64,000 bases of DNA from Humitalea sp050632385 (GTDB lineage Bacteria > Pseudomonadota > Alphaproteobacteria > Acetobacterales > Acetobacteraceae), in the NCBI RefSeq assembly GCF_050632385.1, contig NZ_CP192599.1:5146001-5210000 (forward strand), in the 5' to 3' direction. The notes beneath the pieces are model-generated. The model saw only the letters and a program-made list of their open reading frames with translations. It was not told the DNA's origin and made no database searches. A program made the translations under genes and the position numbers. Shown here piece by piece: positions 25,727 through 33,927 of the stretch (within the stretch, counting starts at the first letter, position 1; each line of letters starts with the position of its first letter).

Positions 25727-26425
25727 TCACCGTGCCGCCGCGTCATCCTCTATCAGTAGCACGTGCAGCCGGCGCGGCCCGTGTGCGCCGAGTTCCAGGG
25801 TCTGTTCGATATCGGCGCTGCGGCTGGGGCCGGTGACGAACATCAGGTTGCGCGGCATGAAGCCGCCCGTTTCGGCATCCTGGCGTTCGGCGCGCAGCAG
25901 GTCCCAGGCCTCTTCGTAGGCGCCGACCACGCGGCTGGCCCGCAGCACCACGATTTCCGATTCCGGCAGCAGGTTCAGCGTCGTGGGCCGCGTGGGGTCC
26001 GATGGGAACAGGATCGTCCCGGTTTCCGCCACGGCCGCCCAGCCGTGCTGGACCGAGACGGTGTCGCTGCCGTCCGCCCGTCGCGCCTCGAAACCCAGCA
26101 TTGGTCGGTCGGCCCAGGGCAGCGCCTCCAACTCCGGATGTGGCGCCATGACAAAGCGCGGCGGCAGGTTTTGGGCGGCCAGCCAGTCGGCGACGGCGCC
26201 CGGCACGTCGGCCGCATCGGCCAGGCGGACGACCGAGCCGAACTCCTTCTCCACATTGCGCACGAACAGCGCGATCTGTTCGGGGCGCGACACGCGCGAC
26301 CGCGCCGGGATCAGGTGCCGGGGGTGGGTCGCCAGCCTGCCGGCCAGCATCGCCGCCTGGTCGGCCGGCAGCGGGCCGCGGCGCAGGCCACGGCGGATGG
26401 CGCCCAGGATGGCGTCCTTGCTCAT
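25727..26425 (-). CDS. lutC: LutC/YkgG-type LUD-domain protein
   Basis: This 232-residue LUD-domain protein begins MSKDAILGAIRRGLRRG. It has the conserved AETGTILF segment (SVQHGWAAVAETGTILFPSD) and an LNLLPE-type strand, with TGPSRSADIEQTLELGAHGP near the end. It is the small subunit of the LutABC lactate-oxidising Fe-S complex. The start overlaps the lutB stop by four bases. The partner lutA is not next to the pair. Confidence 0.9.
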   Translation of the reverse strand: MSKDAILGAIRRGLRRGPLPADQAAMLAGRLATHPRHLIPARSRVSRPEQIALFVRNVEKEFGSVVRLADAADVPGAVADWLAAQNLPPRFVMAPHPELEALPWADRPMLGFEARRADGSDTVSVQHGWAAVAETGTILFPSDPTRPTTLNLLPESEIVVLRASRVVGAYEEAWDLLRAERQDAETGGFMPRNLMFVTGPSRSADIEQTLELGAHGPRRLHVLLIEDDAAAR

Positions 26426-27849
26426 GAGGTGCGGCTCCGCTGGGCGGCGGCGTAGCGCGCCATGAAGGTCCCGCCCTCCGGCACCGGCAGGTCGCGCCCT
26501 TCGGTCCAGCCACCCGCGAGGGGCAGGCTGCGAAACGCGCCCTTCTTGCGGCCGAGCAGCCCCAGAACCCCGATCATCGCCCGCGTCGCCATCCGATAGG
26601 CGCCGGGCCGCCGCGCGAACCAGCCCCAGACGCCCAGCCCCGTGCGGACGGAGGAGGGCGACAGGTGCCGCTCGAACTCCCTCTCCCGCCAATGCCGCAT
26701 CATCTTTGGCAGCGGGATTTTGACGGGGCACACGCTCTCGCACTTGCCGCAGAAGGTGCTGGCGTTCGGCAAATGCCCGGCCTTGTCCACGCCGATCAGG
26801 GTCGGCGTCAGCACGCTGCCCATCGGCCCGGGATAGACCCAGCCATAGGCGTGGCCCCCCGTCGCGCCATAGACGGGGCAATGGTTCATGCAGGCGGCGC
26901 AGCGGATGCAGCGCAACATCTCCTGGAACTCGGTGCCCATCATGTTCGACCGGCCGTTGTCGATCAGCACGACATGGTATTCCTGCGGCCCGTCCAGATC
27001 GGCCCGGCGCCGGGCGCCGGTGGAAAACGTCGTGTAGACGGAAAAATCCTGACCCGTGGCGGATCGTGCCAGCAGCCGCAGCAGGCTGGTCGCATCCTCC
27101 AGCGTCGGCACCACCTTCTCGATGCTGGCCAGGGCGATGTGGACGCGCGGAAGAGTCTGCGTCAGGTCGCCATTGCCTTCGTTGGTGACGATGACCGACG
27201 ACCCGGTTTCGGCGATGAGGAAGTTGGCACCGGTGATCCCCACGTCGGCCGCCAGGAATTTCTCGCGCAGCCGCGTCCGCGCCTCGGCCATGATGTCGCG
27301 GCGGTCGCCAAAGACCCGGTCGGCCGGCAGATCGGTATGGACTGCCCGGAAGGTCTTCTCCCAGTCTTCCCGGTTCAGGTGGAAGGCGGGGGCGATGATG
27401 TGCGACGGGCCTTCGTCGCGGATCTGCAGGATGTATTCGCCCAGGTCGGTCTCGACCGGGGTGATGCCGTGTTTCGACAGATGTTCGTTGATCCCCAATT
27501 CCTCGGAGATCATCGACTTGCCCTTGGTCACCGTGCGGGCGCCGGCGTTGCGGCAGATCTCCAGTACCTTGGCGCGGGCCTCGTCGGCGGTGCTGCACCA
27601 ATGCACCTGGCCGCCGGCGCGTTCCACGTTGGCGGCGTAGGTTTCCAGATACCAGTCCAGGTTCGCCAGCGTGTGGTTCTTGATGTCCCGTCCGATGTCG
27701 CGAAGCCGTTCGAACTCCGGCAGGTTCGCCACGGCCCGGGCGCGGTTGCCGGTGAACATCGGCCGCGCGTGTTTCAGCGCCTTCTGCAGGCTGGCGTCGT
27801 TCAGCGCGTCGTGGGCGTTTTGTTTGAACGCGGGGGATGTGATGTGCAT
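26422..27849 (-). CDS. lutB: LutB/YkgF-type iron-sulfur protein
   Basis: This 475-residue protein has an N-terminal LUD domain (KSMISEELGINEHL, ITGANFLIAETGS) and two ferredoxin-type clusters: Cys314/317/320/324 in CIRCAACMNHCP and Cys367/370/374 in CGKCESVCPVKIP. It carries electrons in L-lactate oxidation to pyruvate together with LutA and LutC. LutC follows with overlap. LutA (the CCG-domain subunit) is absent here; xthA lies upstream instead. Confidence 0.93.
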   Translation of the reverse strand: MHITSPAFKQNAHDALNDASLQKALKHARPMFTGNRARAVANLPEFERLRDIGRDIKNHTLANLDWYLETYAANVERAGGQVHWCSTADEARAKVLEICRNAGARTVTKGKSMISEELGINEHLSKHGITPVETDLGEYILQIRDEGPSHIIAPAFHLNREDWEKTFRAVHTDLPADRVFGDRRDIMAEARTRLREKFLAADVGITGANFLIAETGSSVIVTNEGNGDLTQTLPRVHIALASIEKVVPTLEDATSLLRLLARSATGQDFSVYTTFSTGARRRADLDGPQEYHVVLIDNGRSNMMGTEFQEMLRCIRCAACMNHCPVYGATGGHAYGWVYPGPMGSVLTPTLIGVDKAGHLPNASTFCGKCESVCPVKIPLPKMMRHWREREFERHLSPSSVRTGLGVWGWFARRPGAYRMATRAMIGVLGLLGRKKGAFRSLPLAGGWTEGRDLPVPEGGTFMARYAAAQRSRTS

Positions 27850-27883
27850 GGCGCCAGGATGATAGCGCCCGCCGCGCCTGCCG

Positions 27884-28690
27884 CTAGACCCGGATTTCCA
27901 CCATCACCGGCACGTGGTCCGACGCCTGCGTCCAGCCGCGCGCGTCTTTCAGCACCTTGTGCGACACCAGGCGATCGGCAAAATCCTCGCTGACCCAGAT
28001 GTGGTCCAGACGGCGGCCCTTATCCGCCGCGGCCCAGTCCTTTGCCCGGTAGGACCACCAGGAATAGAGTTTTTCGGTGTCGGGCACGAAGCGGCGCGGC
28101 GCATCCACCCAGGCCCCGGCCCGCTGCCAGGCCCCCATCGCCGCGACCTCGACCGGCGTGTGGGACACGACCTTGAGCAGCGCCTTGTGGCTCCAGACGT
28201 CCTGTTCCAGCGGCGCGATATTCAGGTCGCCGACCAGGACCGACCGCTTGGCTGGGCCGCGCGCCGCCTGCCAGGCCGTCACCTCCGCCAGAAAATCCAG
28301 CTTGTGGCCGAACTTCGGGTTGATCAGGCGGTCAGGTTCATCCCCGCCGGCGGGCACGTAGAAATTATGGATTTCCACCGGCCCGGACGGTGTCGGCACA
28401 TCGACGCCCAGGTGCCGGCAGTCGCCCTTTTCGCACCAGTCCGGCTCGCCCGCCCGCAAGGTGATCGGCAGGCGGGAGAGGATGGCGACGCCGTTGTAGC
28501 CCTTCATGCCGCGCACGATGCGATGGGTGAACCCCAGCACATCGGCCGCTTCATGCGGGAAGTGTTCGTCCGGTGTCTTGGTTTCCTGCAGGCAAAGGAT
28601 GTCGGGCGACAGACGCCCCACGACATCCGCCAGCAGCGGCGCGCGCAGCCGCACGGAATTGATGTTCCATGTGGCGACGCGCAGCGACAT
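27884..28690 (-). CDS. xthA: Exodeoxyribonuclease III
   Basis: This 268-residue AP endonuclease of the ExoIII/Mg-dependent family begins MSLRVATWNINSVRLR. Metal and catalytic residues appear as Glu36 (LQETK), Asp/Asn in VGDLNIAP, RRLDHIW and the terminal SDHVP. It repairs abasic sites and 3' blocked ends. An upstream frame extension was rejected because ATG 28690 gives the standard start. It is 16 bases after the FAH-family gene on the same strand. Confidence 0.95.
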   Translation of the reverse strand: MSLRVATWNINSVRLRAPLLADVVGRLSPDILCLQETKTPDEHFPHEAADVLGFTHRIVRGMKGYNGVAILSRLPITLRAGEPDWCEKGDCRHLGVDVPTPSGPVEIHNFYVPAGGDEPDRLINPKFGHKLDFLAEVTAWQAARGPAKRSVLVGDLNIAPLEQDVWSHKALLKVVSHTPVEVAAMGAWQRAGAWVDAPRRFVPDTEKLYSWWSYRAKDWAAADKGRRLDHIWVSEDFADRLVSHKVLKDARGWTQASDHVPVMVEIRV

Positions 28691-28706
28691 CAGACGATCT
28701 TCCCTG

Positions 28707-29390
28707 TCAGACGATCTTCGTGGTGACCGTGCCGACGCCCTCGACCATGCCTTCCAGCAGGTCGCCCTTGACCACGGCGGCCACACCTTCGGGCGTGCCG
28801 GTCATGATCAGGTCGCCCGGGGCCAGTTCGACCAGCTCGGACAGGTTGGCGATGACTTCCGGCACCGACCAGATCAGCTTGGACAGGTCGCTCACCTGGC
28901 GAACCTTGCCGTTCACCTTCAGCTCGATCTTGCCCTTGGACGGATCGAAATTGCCGGCCGGGATCATGTCGCCCATCGGCGCGCCATGGTCGAACCCCTT
29001 GCCCATGTCCCAGGGGCGGCCAAGCTTCTTGGCTTCGCCCTGCACATCGCGCCGCGTCATGTCGAGGCCGACGCAATAGCCCCAGACATGCTTCATCGCA
29101 TCGGCGACGGAGATGTTCTTGCCGCCGGTGCCGATCGCCACGACCAGCTCCATCTCGTGGTGCAGGTCCTTGGTCACGGTCGGGTAGGGCATATCCTTGC
29201 CCCCCGTCAGCGCGGCATCGGCCGGCTTGCAGAAGTAGAAGGGTGCCTCGCGGTCCGGGTCATGGCCCATCTCGCGCGCATGCTCGGCATAGTTGCGGCC
29301 GACGCAGAAGATGCGGCGGATGGGGAAGGCGCCGCCGCCGGCGACGGGCACGCTGGCCTGCGGGGGGGCGGGAATCACGTAATCGGCCAT
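28707..29390 (-). CDS. Fumarylacetoacetate hydrolase family protein
   Basis: This 227-residue protein matches short FAH-family enzymes such as fumarylpyruvate hydrolase. Markers are FPIRRIFCVGRNYAEHAREM, the metal-binding glutamates in HHEMELVVAIG, and GDLIMTGTPEGV near the end. These enzymes cut C-C bonds in acylpyruvates or decarboxylate oxaloacetate. The substrate cannot be fixed from sequence. The last bases of the gene (TCAGACGATCTT on the + strand) are duplicated just beyond its stop. Confidence 0.92.
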   Translation of the reverse strand: MADYVIPAPPQASVPVAGGGAFPIRRIFCVGRNYAEHAREMGHDPDREAPFYFCKPADAALTGGKDMPYPTVTKDLHHEMELVVAIGTGGKNISVADAMKHVWGYCVGLDMTRRDVQGEAKKLGRPWDMGKGFDHGAPMGDMIPAGNFDPSKGKIELKVNGKVRQVSDLSKLIWSVPEVIANLSELVELAPGDLIMTGTPEGVAAVVKGDLLEGMVEGVGTVTTKIV

Positions 29391-29463
29391 CGCGGCAATC
29401 CTTTTCGGAAGATCGCCGGGACCATAACCGCTGATGTGCGACGCGCAAGCGGCCCAAACGAAA

Positions 29464-29491
29464 GCGCCCGGCCAGGGGGGTGGCCGGGCGC
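29464..29491 (-). terminator. Hairpin in the gap between the C26 and FAH genes
   Basis: GCGCCCGGCCA and TGGCCGGGCGC pair around six bases. On the reverse strand TTTCGTTT follows. It lies about 145 bases beyond the stop of the C26 amidotransferase gene and could end its transcript. The rest of 29391-29633 shows no gene. Confidence 0.6.
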
Positions 29492-29633
29492 CGCTTCCGT
29501 CCGGAAACGGGTCGGGCGAGCCGGCAGGGGATACCGGGGCTCGACCACCGGTGGTGGGGCCACCGATGGAGAAACATTAGCGCCAGAACCAAGCCCGCGC
29601 AAAGCGAATCGGGCCAAAACCACAAGCGAAAAC

Positions 29634-30422
29634 CTATTCGGCGGCGACCGAAAGCGGCATCGCGGCCCGTTTCGCTGCGAAACCCGCACAGGCCGCACCA
29701 AATGCATGGAAGATGCGCACCGAGTGGGCATCTCGATCCCAATCATACTCCGGGTGCCACTGCACGCCGAGGGCAAACCCCTTCGCATCGGCGACGCGCA
29801 CACCCTCCACCGTGCCATCCGGCGCCCAGGCTTCGGCGATCAGGCGGGGTGCCAGGCGTTTCACGCCCTGGTTGTGCAGGCTGTTCACCGGCAGGGCGAC
29901 CGGGGCCTCGGTCCAGATGCCTTCCAGCACGCCGCCGGGGGCGACGCGGATCGCATGCGCCTTGCCGGTGCGGACCGCGGGGATGGGTTGGTCAGACGGC
30001 GTCGAATGATCCATCCGGCCAGGCAGGTCCTGGATGCGTTGGTCCAGGCTGCCGCCCAGGGCAACGTTCAACTCCTGCATGCCGCGGCAAATCGCCAGCA
30101 GCGGCACGCCCGCCGCGATGGCGGCGCGGATCAGCGGCAGGGTGGTGGAATCCCGGTGGTCGTCTTCCGGCGTGCCTTCGGCATGGGCCGGGCCGTCGTA
30201 ATGGCGCGGGCCGACATTGGACCGGCTGCCCGTCAGCATCAGCCCGTCCAGGCGCGGCAGGATTTCGTCGACAAAGGCCTCACCCCCCGCCGGCAGCAGC
30301 ACCGGCACGCCCGACACCGGACCCATGACCACCTTCACATAGTGGTCGGAAGCCGCGTGGTTGGGGGTCGCGAAGAGCCCAAAAGCCTTGACGCAACAGG
30401 AAATGCCGATCAGCGGCCGCAT
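29634..30422 (-). CDS. Class I glutamine amidotransferase-like protein (peptidase C26, PuuD-like)
   Basis: This 262-residue protein starts MRPLIGISCCV. It has the C26 triad Cys112 (AICRGMQELN), His223 and Glu225 (GVQWHPEY). The close relatives are gamma-glutamyl-gamma-aminobutyrate hydrolases used in putrescine breakdown. Nothing in the neighbourhood confirms polyamine catabolism. I trimmed eight N-terminal residues because the ATG at 30422 gives the family start. It probably ends at the hairpin at 29464-29491. Confidence 0.87.
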   Translation of the reverse strand: MRPLIGISCCVKAFGLFATPNHAASDHYVKVVMGPVSGVPVLLPAGGEAFVDEILPRLDGLMLTGSRSNVGPRHYDGPAHAEGTPEDDHRDSTTLPLIRAAIAAGVPLLAICRGMQELNVALGGSLDQRIQDLPGRMDHSTPSDQPIPAVRTGKAHAIRVAPGGVLEGIWTEAPVALPVNSLHNQGVKRLAPRLIAEAWAPDGTVEGVRVADAKGFALGVQWHPEYDWDRDAHSVRIFHAFGAACAGFAAKRAAMPLSVAAE

Positions 30423-30612
30423 GCCAATATCCCGCTCCGAACCCATCCAACAGGCGTCGAACCAGCTCCACGCCCCAGATGCGCTGCAAATGCTGCGCCA
30501 GAGATAGTGTCCCGTTCCCTGATGGCGACATCAAGGCGACAATGCTGTGACAGCTGCGCCACACACGCTGGCACCGCTGCCCGCCCCACGCATGGCTTGG
30601 CCCGGACGGCGC

Positions 30613-31230
30613 TCAGCGGTTGGCGGTTTCACGCTCCAGGAAGCGCGGGTCGTTCATCTCGAACAGGGCAGGATCGAAGCGCACGCCGGTGCGAATCTGA
30701 GTCAACGTCACCCGCGTTTCCCGCGCCTGGGCATCCACGACCAGCCATTGGCGCAGTTCCATGGGGTTGGTGGCGAAGACCAGCGTGATGCGCCCTTCGG
30801 CCGGGCTATTGGTCCGGTTCACCGTCAGGCGGGAAAACCCGCCGGATTCCTCGACCCCCGTCAGGGTGACATCCCCCGACAGCCGGATCGGGTTGCGCAG
30901 CAGCACCGACAGCGGCGTGGAGCCGATCGGCACGATCGTCGGCTGCTTCAACTCACGATCCAGCAGCATCATCTGGCCATTGGCCGCGACCAGCAGCGTC
31001 GGCTCGGGCGCGTCGTAGTCGAAGCGCATCCGCCCCGGGCGCCAGATCATCGCGGTGCCCATCGCGGACCCGCCATTCTGCGCGATTTGCAGGAAGCGTG
31101 CCTCGAACGTCGTCATCGCGTTGAGGTAGGCTTCCACCCGCGCCACGATGTTGGCTTGCGCCCGCGCGACGAAAGGCGTTGCGCAAAGCGCGGCGACCAG
31201 GGCGCGGCGCGGCAGGCGGATTGGCGTCAT
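30613..31230 (-). CDS. lolA: LolA-like outer-membrane lipoprotein carrier
   Basis: This protein of about 205 residues has a signal peptide (LPRRALVAALCATPFVARAQA). It shows LolA family features: TFEARFLQIAQNGG, GTAMIWRPGRMRFDYDAPEP and LLDRELKQ. LolA ferries lipoproteins across the periplasm. The start may be ATG 31230 or TTG 31242, which has GAGG just before it. It follows a DUF4412-like periplasmic gene closely on the same strand. The 190 bases downstream (30423-30612) hold no gene I can support. Confidence 0.85.
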   Translation of the reverse strand: MTPIRLPRRALVAALCATPFVARAQANIVARVEAYLNAMTTFEARFLQIAQNGGSAMGTAMIWRPGRMRFDYDAPEPTLLVAANGQMMLLDRELKQPTIVPIGSTPLSVLLRNPIRLSGDVTLTGVEESGGFSRLTVNRTNSPAEGRITLVFATNPMELRQWLVVDAQARETRVTLTQIRTGVRFDPALFEMNDPRFLERETANR

Positions 31231-31248
31231 GATGTGCAGCAACAGCCT

Positions 31249-31881
31249 CTACTTGGTTGGCGGGCGCATGGCGCCGCCGGCGCCCGGCAGTTGGCCGCCC
31301 AATTGACCCAGGGCGCCACCCAGCGCGCCAAGGTTGCCCATGTCCATCACCCGATACCCCTCCGGCGCACGGAACAGCGCCGCATCCTGCGCGCCGTAGC
31401 GGACCTCCGTCGCCTCGATCGTTTCCTGCCCGCGCGCGGTCGACCCGGTGCCGCGCAGCAGCACGCCATCGGTGGTGATGCAGCCGGTGCCGGTGCCGTT
31501 CGGGTTGGTCATGCGCCAGTTCGTGCAGGTCAGCCCCGCAACCGTCGCGGTGCCTTCGCGGGTGAACCGCGTATCGGCGCTGGGCGCCATCGGGTTGACC
31601 GGCAGGGTCGCCGGGTCGAAGGCCATCCGCATCGCCATGCGCTGCGGCTCCATCAACATCAGCGCGGATTGCCCGCGGGTATCGACGATCATCGCCCCGC
31701 CCTGGCCCGGCATGTCCATCCGCATCCGGCCTTCGGCCGCCTGCCAGGACATGCGCACATTCTGGTTGCCGGCGCGGTAGCTGACGGCGACATCGCGGGT
31801 CGGCTGCAGCGCCGGTGGGCGGTCCTGCGCCAGGGCAGGCGTGGCGGCGATCAGCAGCATGGCGAATGTGGCGGCACGCAT
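31249..31881 (-). CDS. DUF4412-like periplasmic protein
   Basis: This 210-residue secreted protein has a signal peptide MRAATFAMLLIAATPALAQD. The body (VSYRAGNQNVRMSWQAAEGR then MRMDMPGQGG, MIVDTRGQSALMLMEP) resembles DUF4412, a LolA/LppX-like beta fold. It ends in a Gly/Leu/Met-rich tail (GNLGALGGALGQLGGQLPG). I trimmed 27 residues: ATG 31881 has GGGAGG eight bases upstream. Lying between hslU and lolA, it may also handle lipoproteins, but that is inference. Confidence 0.65.
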   Translation of the reverse strand: MRAATFAMLLIAATPALAQDRPPALQPTRDVAVSYRAGNQNVRMSWQAAEGRMRMDMPGQGGAMIVDTRGQSALMLMEPQRMAMRMAFDPATLPVNPMAPSADTRFTREGTATVAGLTCTNWRMTNPNGTGTGCITTDGVLLRGTGSTARGQETIEATEVRYGAQDAALFRAPEGYRVMDMGNLGALGGALGQLGGQLPGAGGAMRPPTK

Positions 31882-31958
31882 GGCGAAATCCTCCCGGGGG
31901 AAACGGTCAAAGCCTTGGGCGGCGGTCGGCGGCCGGTCAAGCGACCGGCCGCTCACGT

Positions 31959-33281
31959 TCACAGGATGAAGCGCGACAGATCGGCCGAACCGGCCAGGGG
32001 CGCCACCTTCTCGCGCACCAGCGCGGCACCCACCCGCACGGAATCGCCCCGCCGGTCGGAGGCCGTGAAGGAAATCTCCTCCAACAACCGTTCCAGCACC
32101 GTCGCCAACCGCCGCGCGCCGATGTTTTCCACCCGCGCGTTGATGTCGGCGGCCAGGTCGGCCACGGCATCGATCGCGTCATCGGCGAAGTCGAGCATGA
32201 CGCCCTCGGTCCCCAGCAGCGCCACGTATTGCTTGATCAGGCTGCTTTCCGGCTCCGTCAGGATGCGCCGCAGGTCATCCCGCGTCAGCGCCGCCAGCTC
32301 CACCCGGATCGGCAACCGCCCCTGCAATTCCGGCAGCAGGTCCGAAGGCTTGGCCAGGTGGAACGCGCCCGAGGCGATGAACAGGATGTGGTCCGTCTTC
32401 ACCGGCCCATACTTGGTGCTGATCGTCGTGCCTTCGATCAGCGGCAGCAGGTCGCGCTGCACGCCTTCGCGCGACACGTCGCCGCCACGAAAACCGCCTT
32501 CGCTGGTGCGGGCGCAGACCTTGTCGATCTCGTCCAGGAAGACGATGCCGTTGTTCTCGGCATTGGCCACCGCCTCACGTGTCAGACGGTCCTGGTCGAG
32601 CAGCCGGTCGGCCTCGTCGCGGATCAGGGCGACGCGGGCCTCGGCCACCGTCACCTTGCGCTTCTTGGCCCGGCCGCCGAACATTTTTCCGAGCATTTCC
32701 TGCATGCCGGCCATCTGCTGCGGCGGCATGCCGGGCATGTCCATCATGCCCATGGGGGTGCCCTGGGGGTCGGAGACCTCGACCTCCACCTCCCGCGCCT
32801 CGATGCTGCCCTCGCGCAGCATTTTCCGGAATTTTTGCCGCGTGTCGCCGGCGGCGTGTTCGCCGACCAGCGCGGTCAACAGCCGTTCCTCGGCGGCGAG
32901 TTCGGCGCGGGCCTCGACCTCATGCCGCGCCGTCTCGCGCATCTGGTTGATCGAGATTTCGACCAGGTCGCGGATGATGCTGTCCACGTCGCGGCCGACG
33001 TAGCCGACCTCGGTGAACTTGGTCGCTTCCACCTTGATGAAGGGGGCATTCGCCAGGCGCGCCAGGCGGCGGGCGATTTCCGTCTTGCCGCAGCCGGTCG
33101 GGCCGATCATCAGGATGTTCTTCGGCACGACCTCCTCGCGCATGCCGGCGCCGAGTTGCTGGCGGCGCCAGCGGTTGCGCAGCGCGATGGCGACGGCGCG
33201 CTTGGCATCGCCCTGGCCGACGATATAGCGGTCCAGTTCCGACACGATCTCGCGCGGGGACAGGTTCACGGTTTCGCTCAT
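31959..33281 (-). CDS. hslU: ATP-dependent protease ATPase subunit HslU
   Basis: This 440-residue AAA+ unfoldase begins NLSPREIVSELDRYIVGQ. Walker A is GPTGCGKT (60-67), with the GYVGRD pore loop, Walker B FLDEIDK and a C-terminal sensor region. It feeds substrates to the HslV peptidase. The start overlaps the hslV stop by four bases. HslVU next to the his genes is a common alphaproteobacterial order. Confidence 0.98.
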   Translation of the reverse strand: MSETVNLSPREIVSELDRYIVGQGDAKRAVAIALRNRWRRQQLGAGMREEVVPKNILMIGPTGCGKTEIARRLARLANAPFIKVEATKFTEVGYVGRDVDSIIRDLVEISINQMRETARHEVEARAELAAEERLLTALVGEHAAGDTRQKFRKMLREGSIEAREVEVEVSDPQGTPMGMMDMPGMPPQQMAGMQEMLGKMFGGRAKKRKVTVAEARVALIRDEADRLLDQDRLTREAVANAENNGIVFLDEIDKVCARTSEGGFRGGDVSREGVQRDLLPLIEGTTISTKYGPVKTDHILFIASGAFHLAKPSDLLPELQGRLPIRVELAALTRDDLRRILTEPESSLIKQYVALLGTEGVMLDFADDAIDAVADLAADINARVENIGARRLATVLERLLEEISFTASDRRGDSVRVGAALVREKVAPLAGSADLSRFIL

Positions 33282-33856
33282 GGTGCGTCGGCTTCCAGGG
33301 TTTCCAGGATGAAACGCCCATTGGTGTAAACACAGATATCGGCGGCGATGCGCATCGATCGTTCGGCGATCTCGGTCGCGTCCAGCCCTTCGACCGGCAG
33401 CAGCGCCCGGGCCGCGGCCAGGGCGAAATTGCCGCCCGAACCGATGCCGATGATCGCATCCTCCGGTTCCAGGACGTCGCCCTGGCCGGTGATCAGCAGG
33501 CTGCGCTTGTTGTCGGCGACGGCCAGCAGGGCTTCCAGCCGGCGCAGGTAGCGGTCGGTGCGCCAGTCCTTGGCCAGTTCGACGGCCGCCCGTTCCAACT
33601 GGTCGGGGAAGCGTTCCAGCTTCGCCTCCAGCCGTTCGAGCAGGGTGAAGGCATCGGCCGTGGCGCCGGCGAAACCGGCCAGGACGCGGCCCTGGGCGAT
33701 GCGACGCACCTTTCGGGCGTTATTCTTCACGACCGTCTGGCCGATGCTGACCTGGCCATCGCCGGCCATGGTGACGCGCCCGTCCTTGCGGACGCAGAGA
33801 ATGGTTGTGCCGTGCCAGCCGAGGGGGTCGGCACCTGGGGGGGATGTGTTGTGCAT
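33278..33856 (-). CDS. hslV: ATP-dependent protease peptidase subunit HslV
   Basis: This 192-residue proteasome-like peptidase has its catalytic threonine exposed after a short leader: MHNTSPPGADPLGWHG is followed by Thr17 in TTILCVRKDG. GDGQVSIG and GSGGNFALAAA are the expected core motifs. I set the start at ATG 33856, 13 codons inside the longest open frame. It is divergent from the flavoprotein gene at 33928. Confidence 0.97.
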   Translation of the reverse strand: MHNTSPPGADPLGWHGTTILCVRKDGRVTMAGDGQVSIGQTVVKNNARKVRRIAQGRVLAGFAGATADAFTLLERLEAKLERFPDQLERAAVELAKDWRTDRYLRRLEALLAVADNKRSLLITGQGDVLEPEDAIIGIGSGGNFALAAARALLPVEGLDATEIAERSMRIAADICVYTNGRFILETLEADAP

Positions 33857-33927
33857 GATGGGTGCCCAGATGGGCGGGCGCAGGGCCGGTGGCAAGCAGC
33901 CCCCCCTTTCCGGTATGAATCGGTCAC

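Noticed and set aside
25440..25740. Short open frames in the palindromic element (for example starting MPLSLFYQYSAGPGAAAPGG)
   Set aside because: They recur only because the repeat recurs, they cross the hairpins and have no ribosome site; the element is non-coding.
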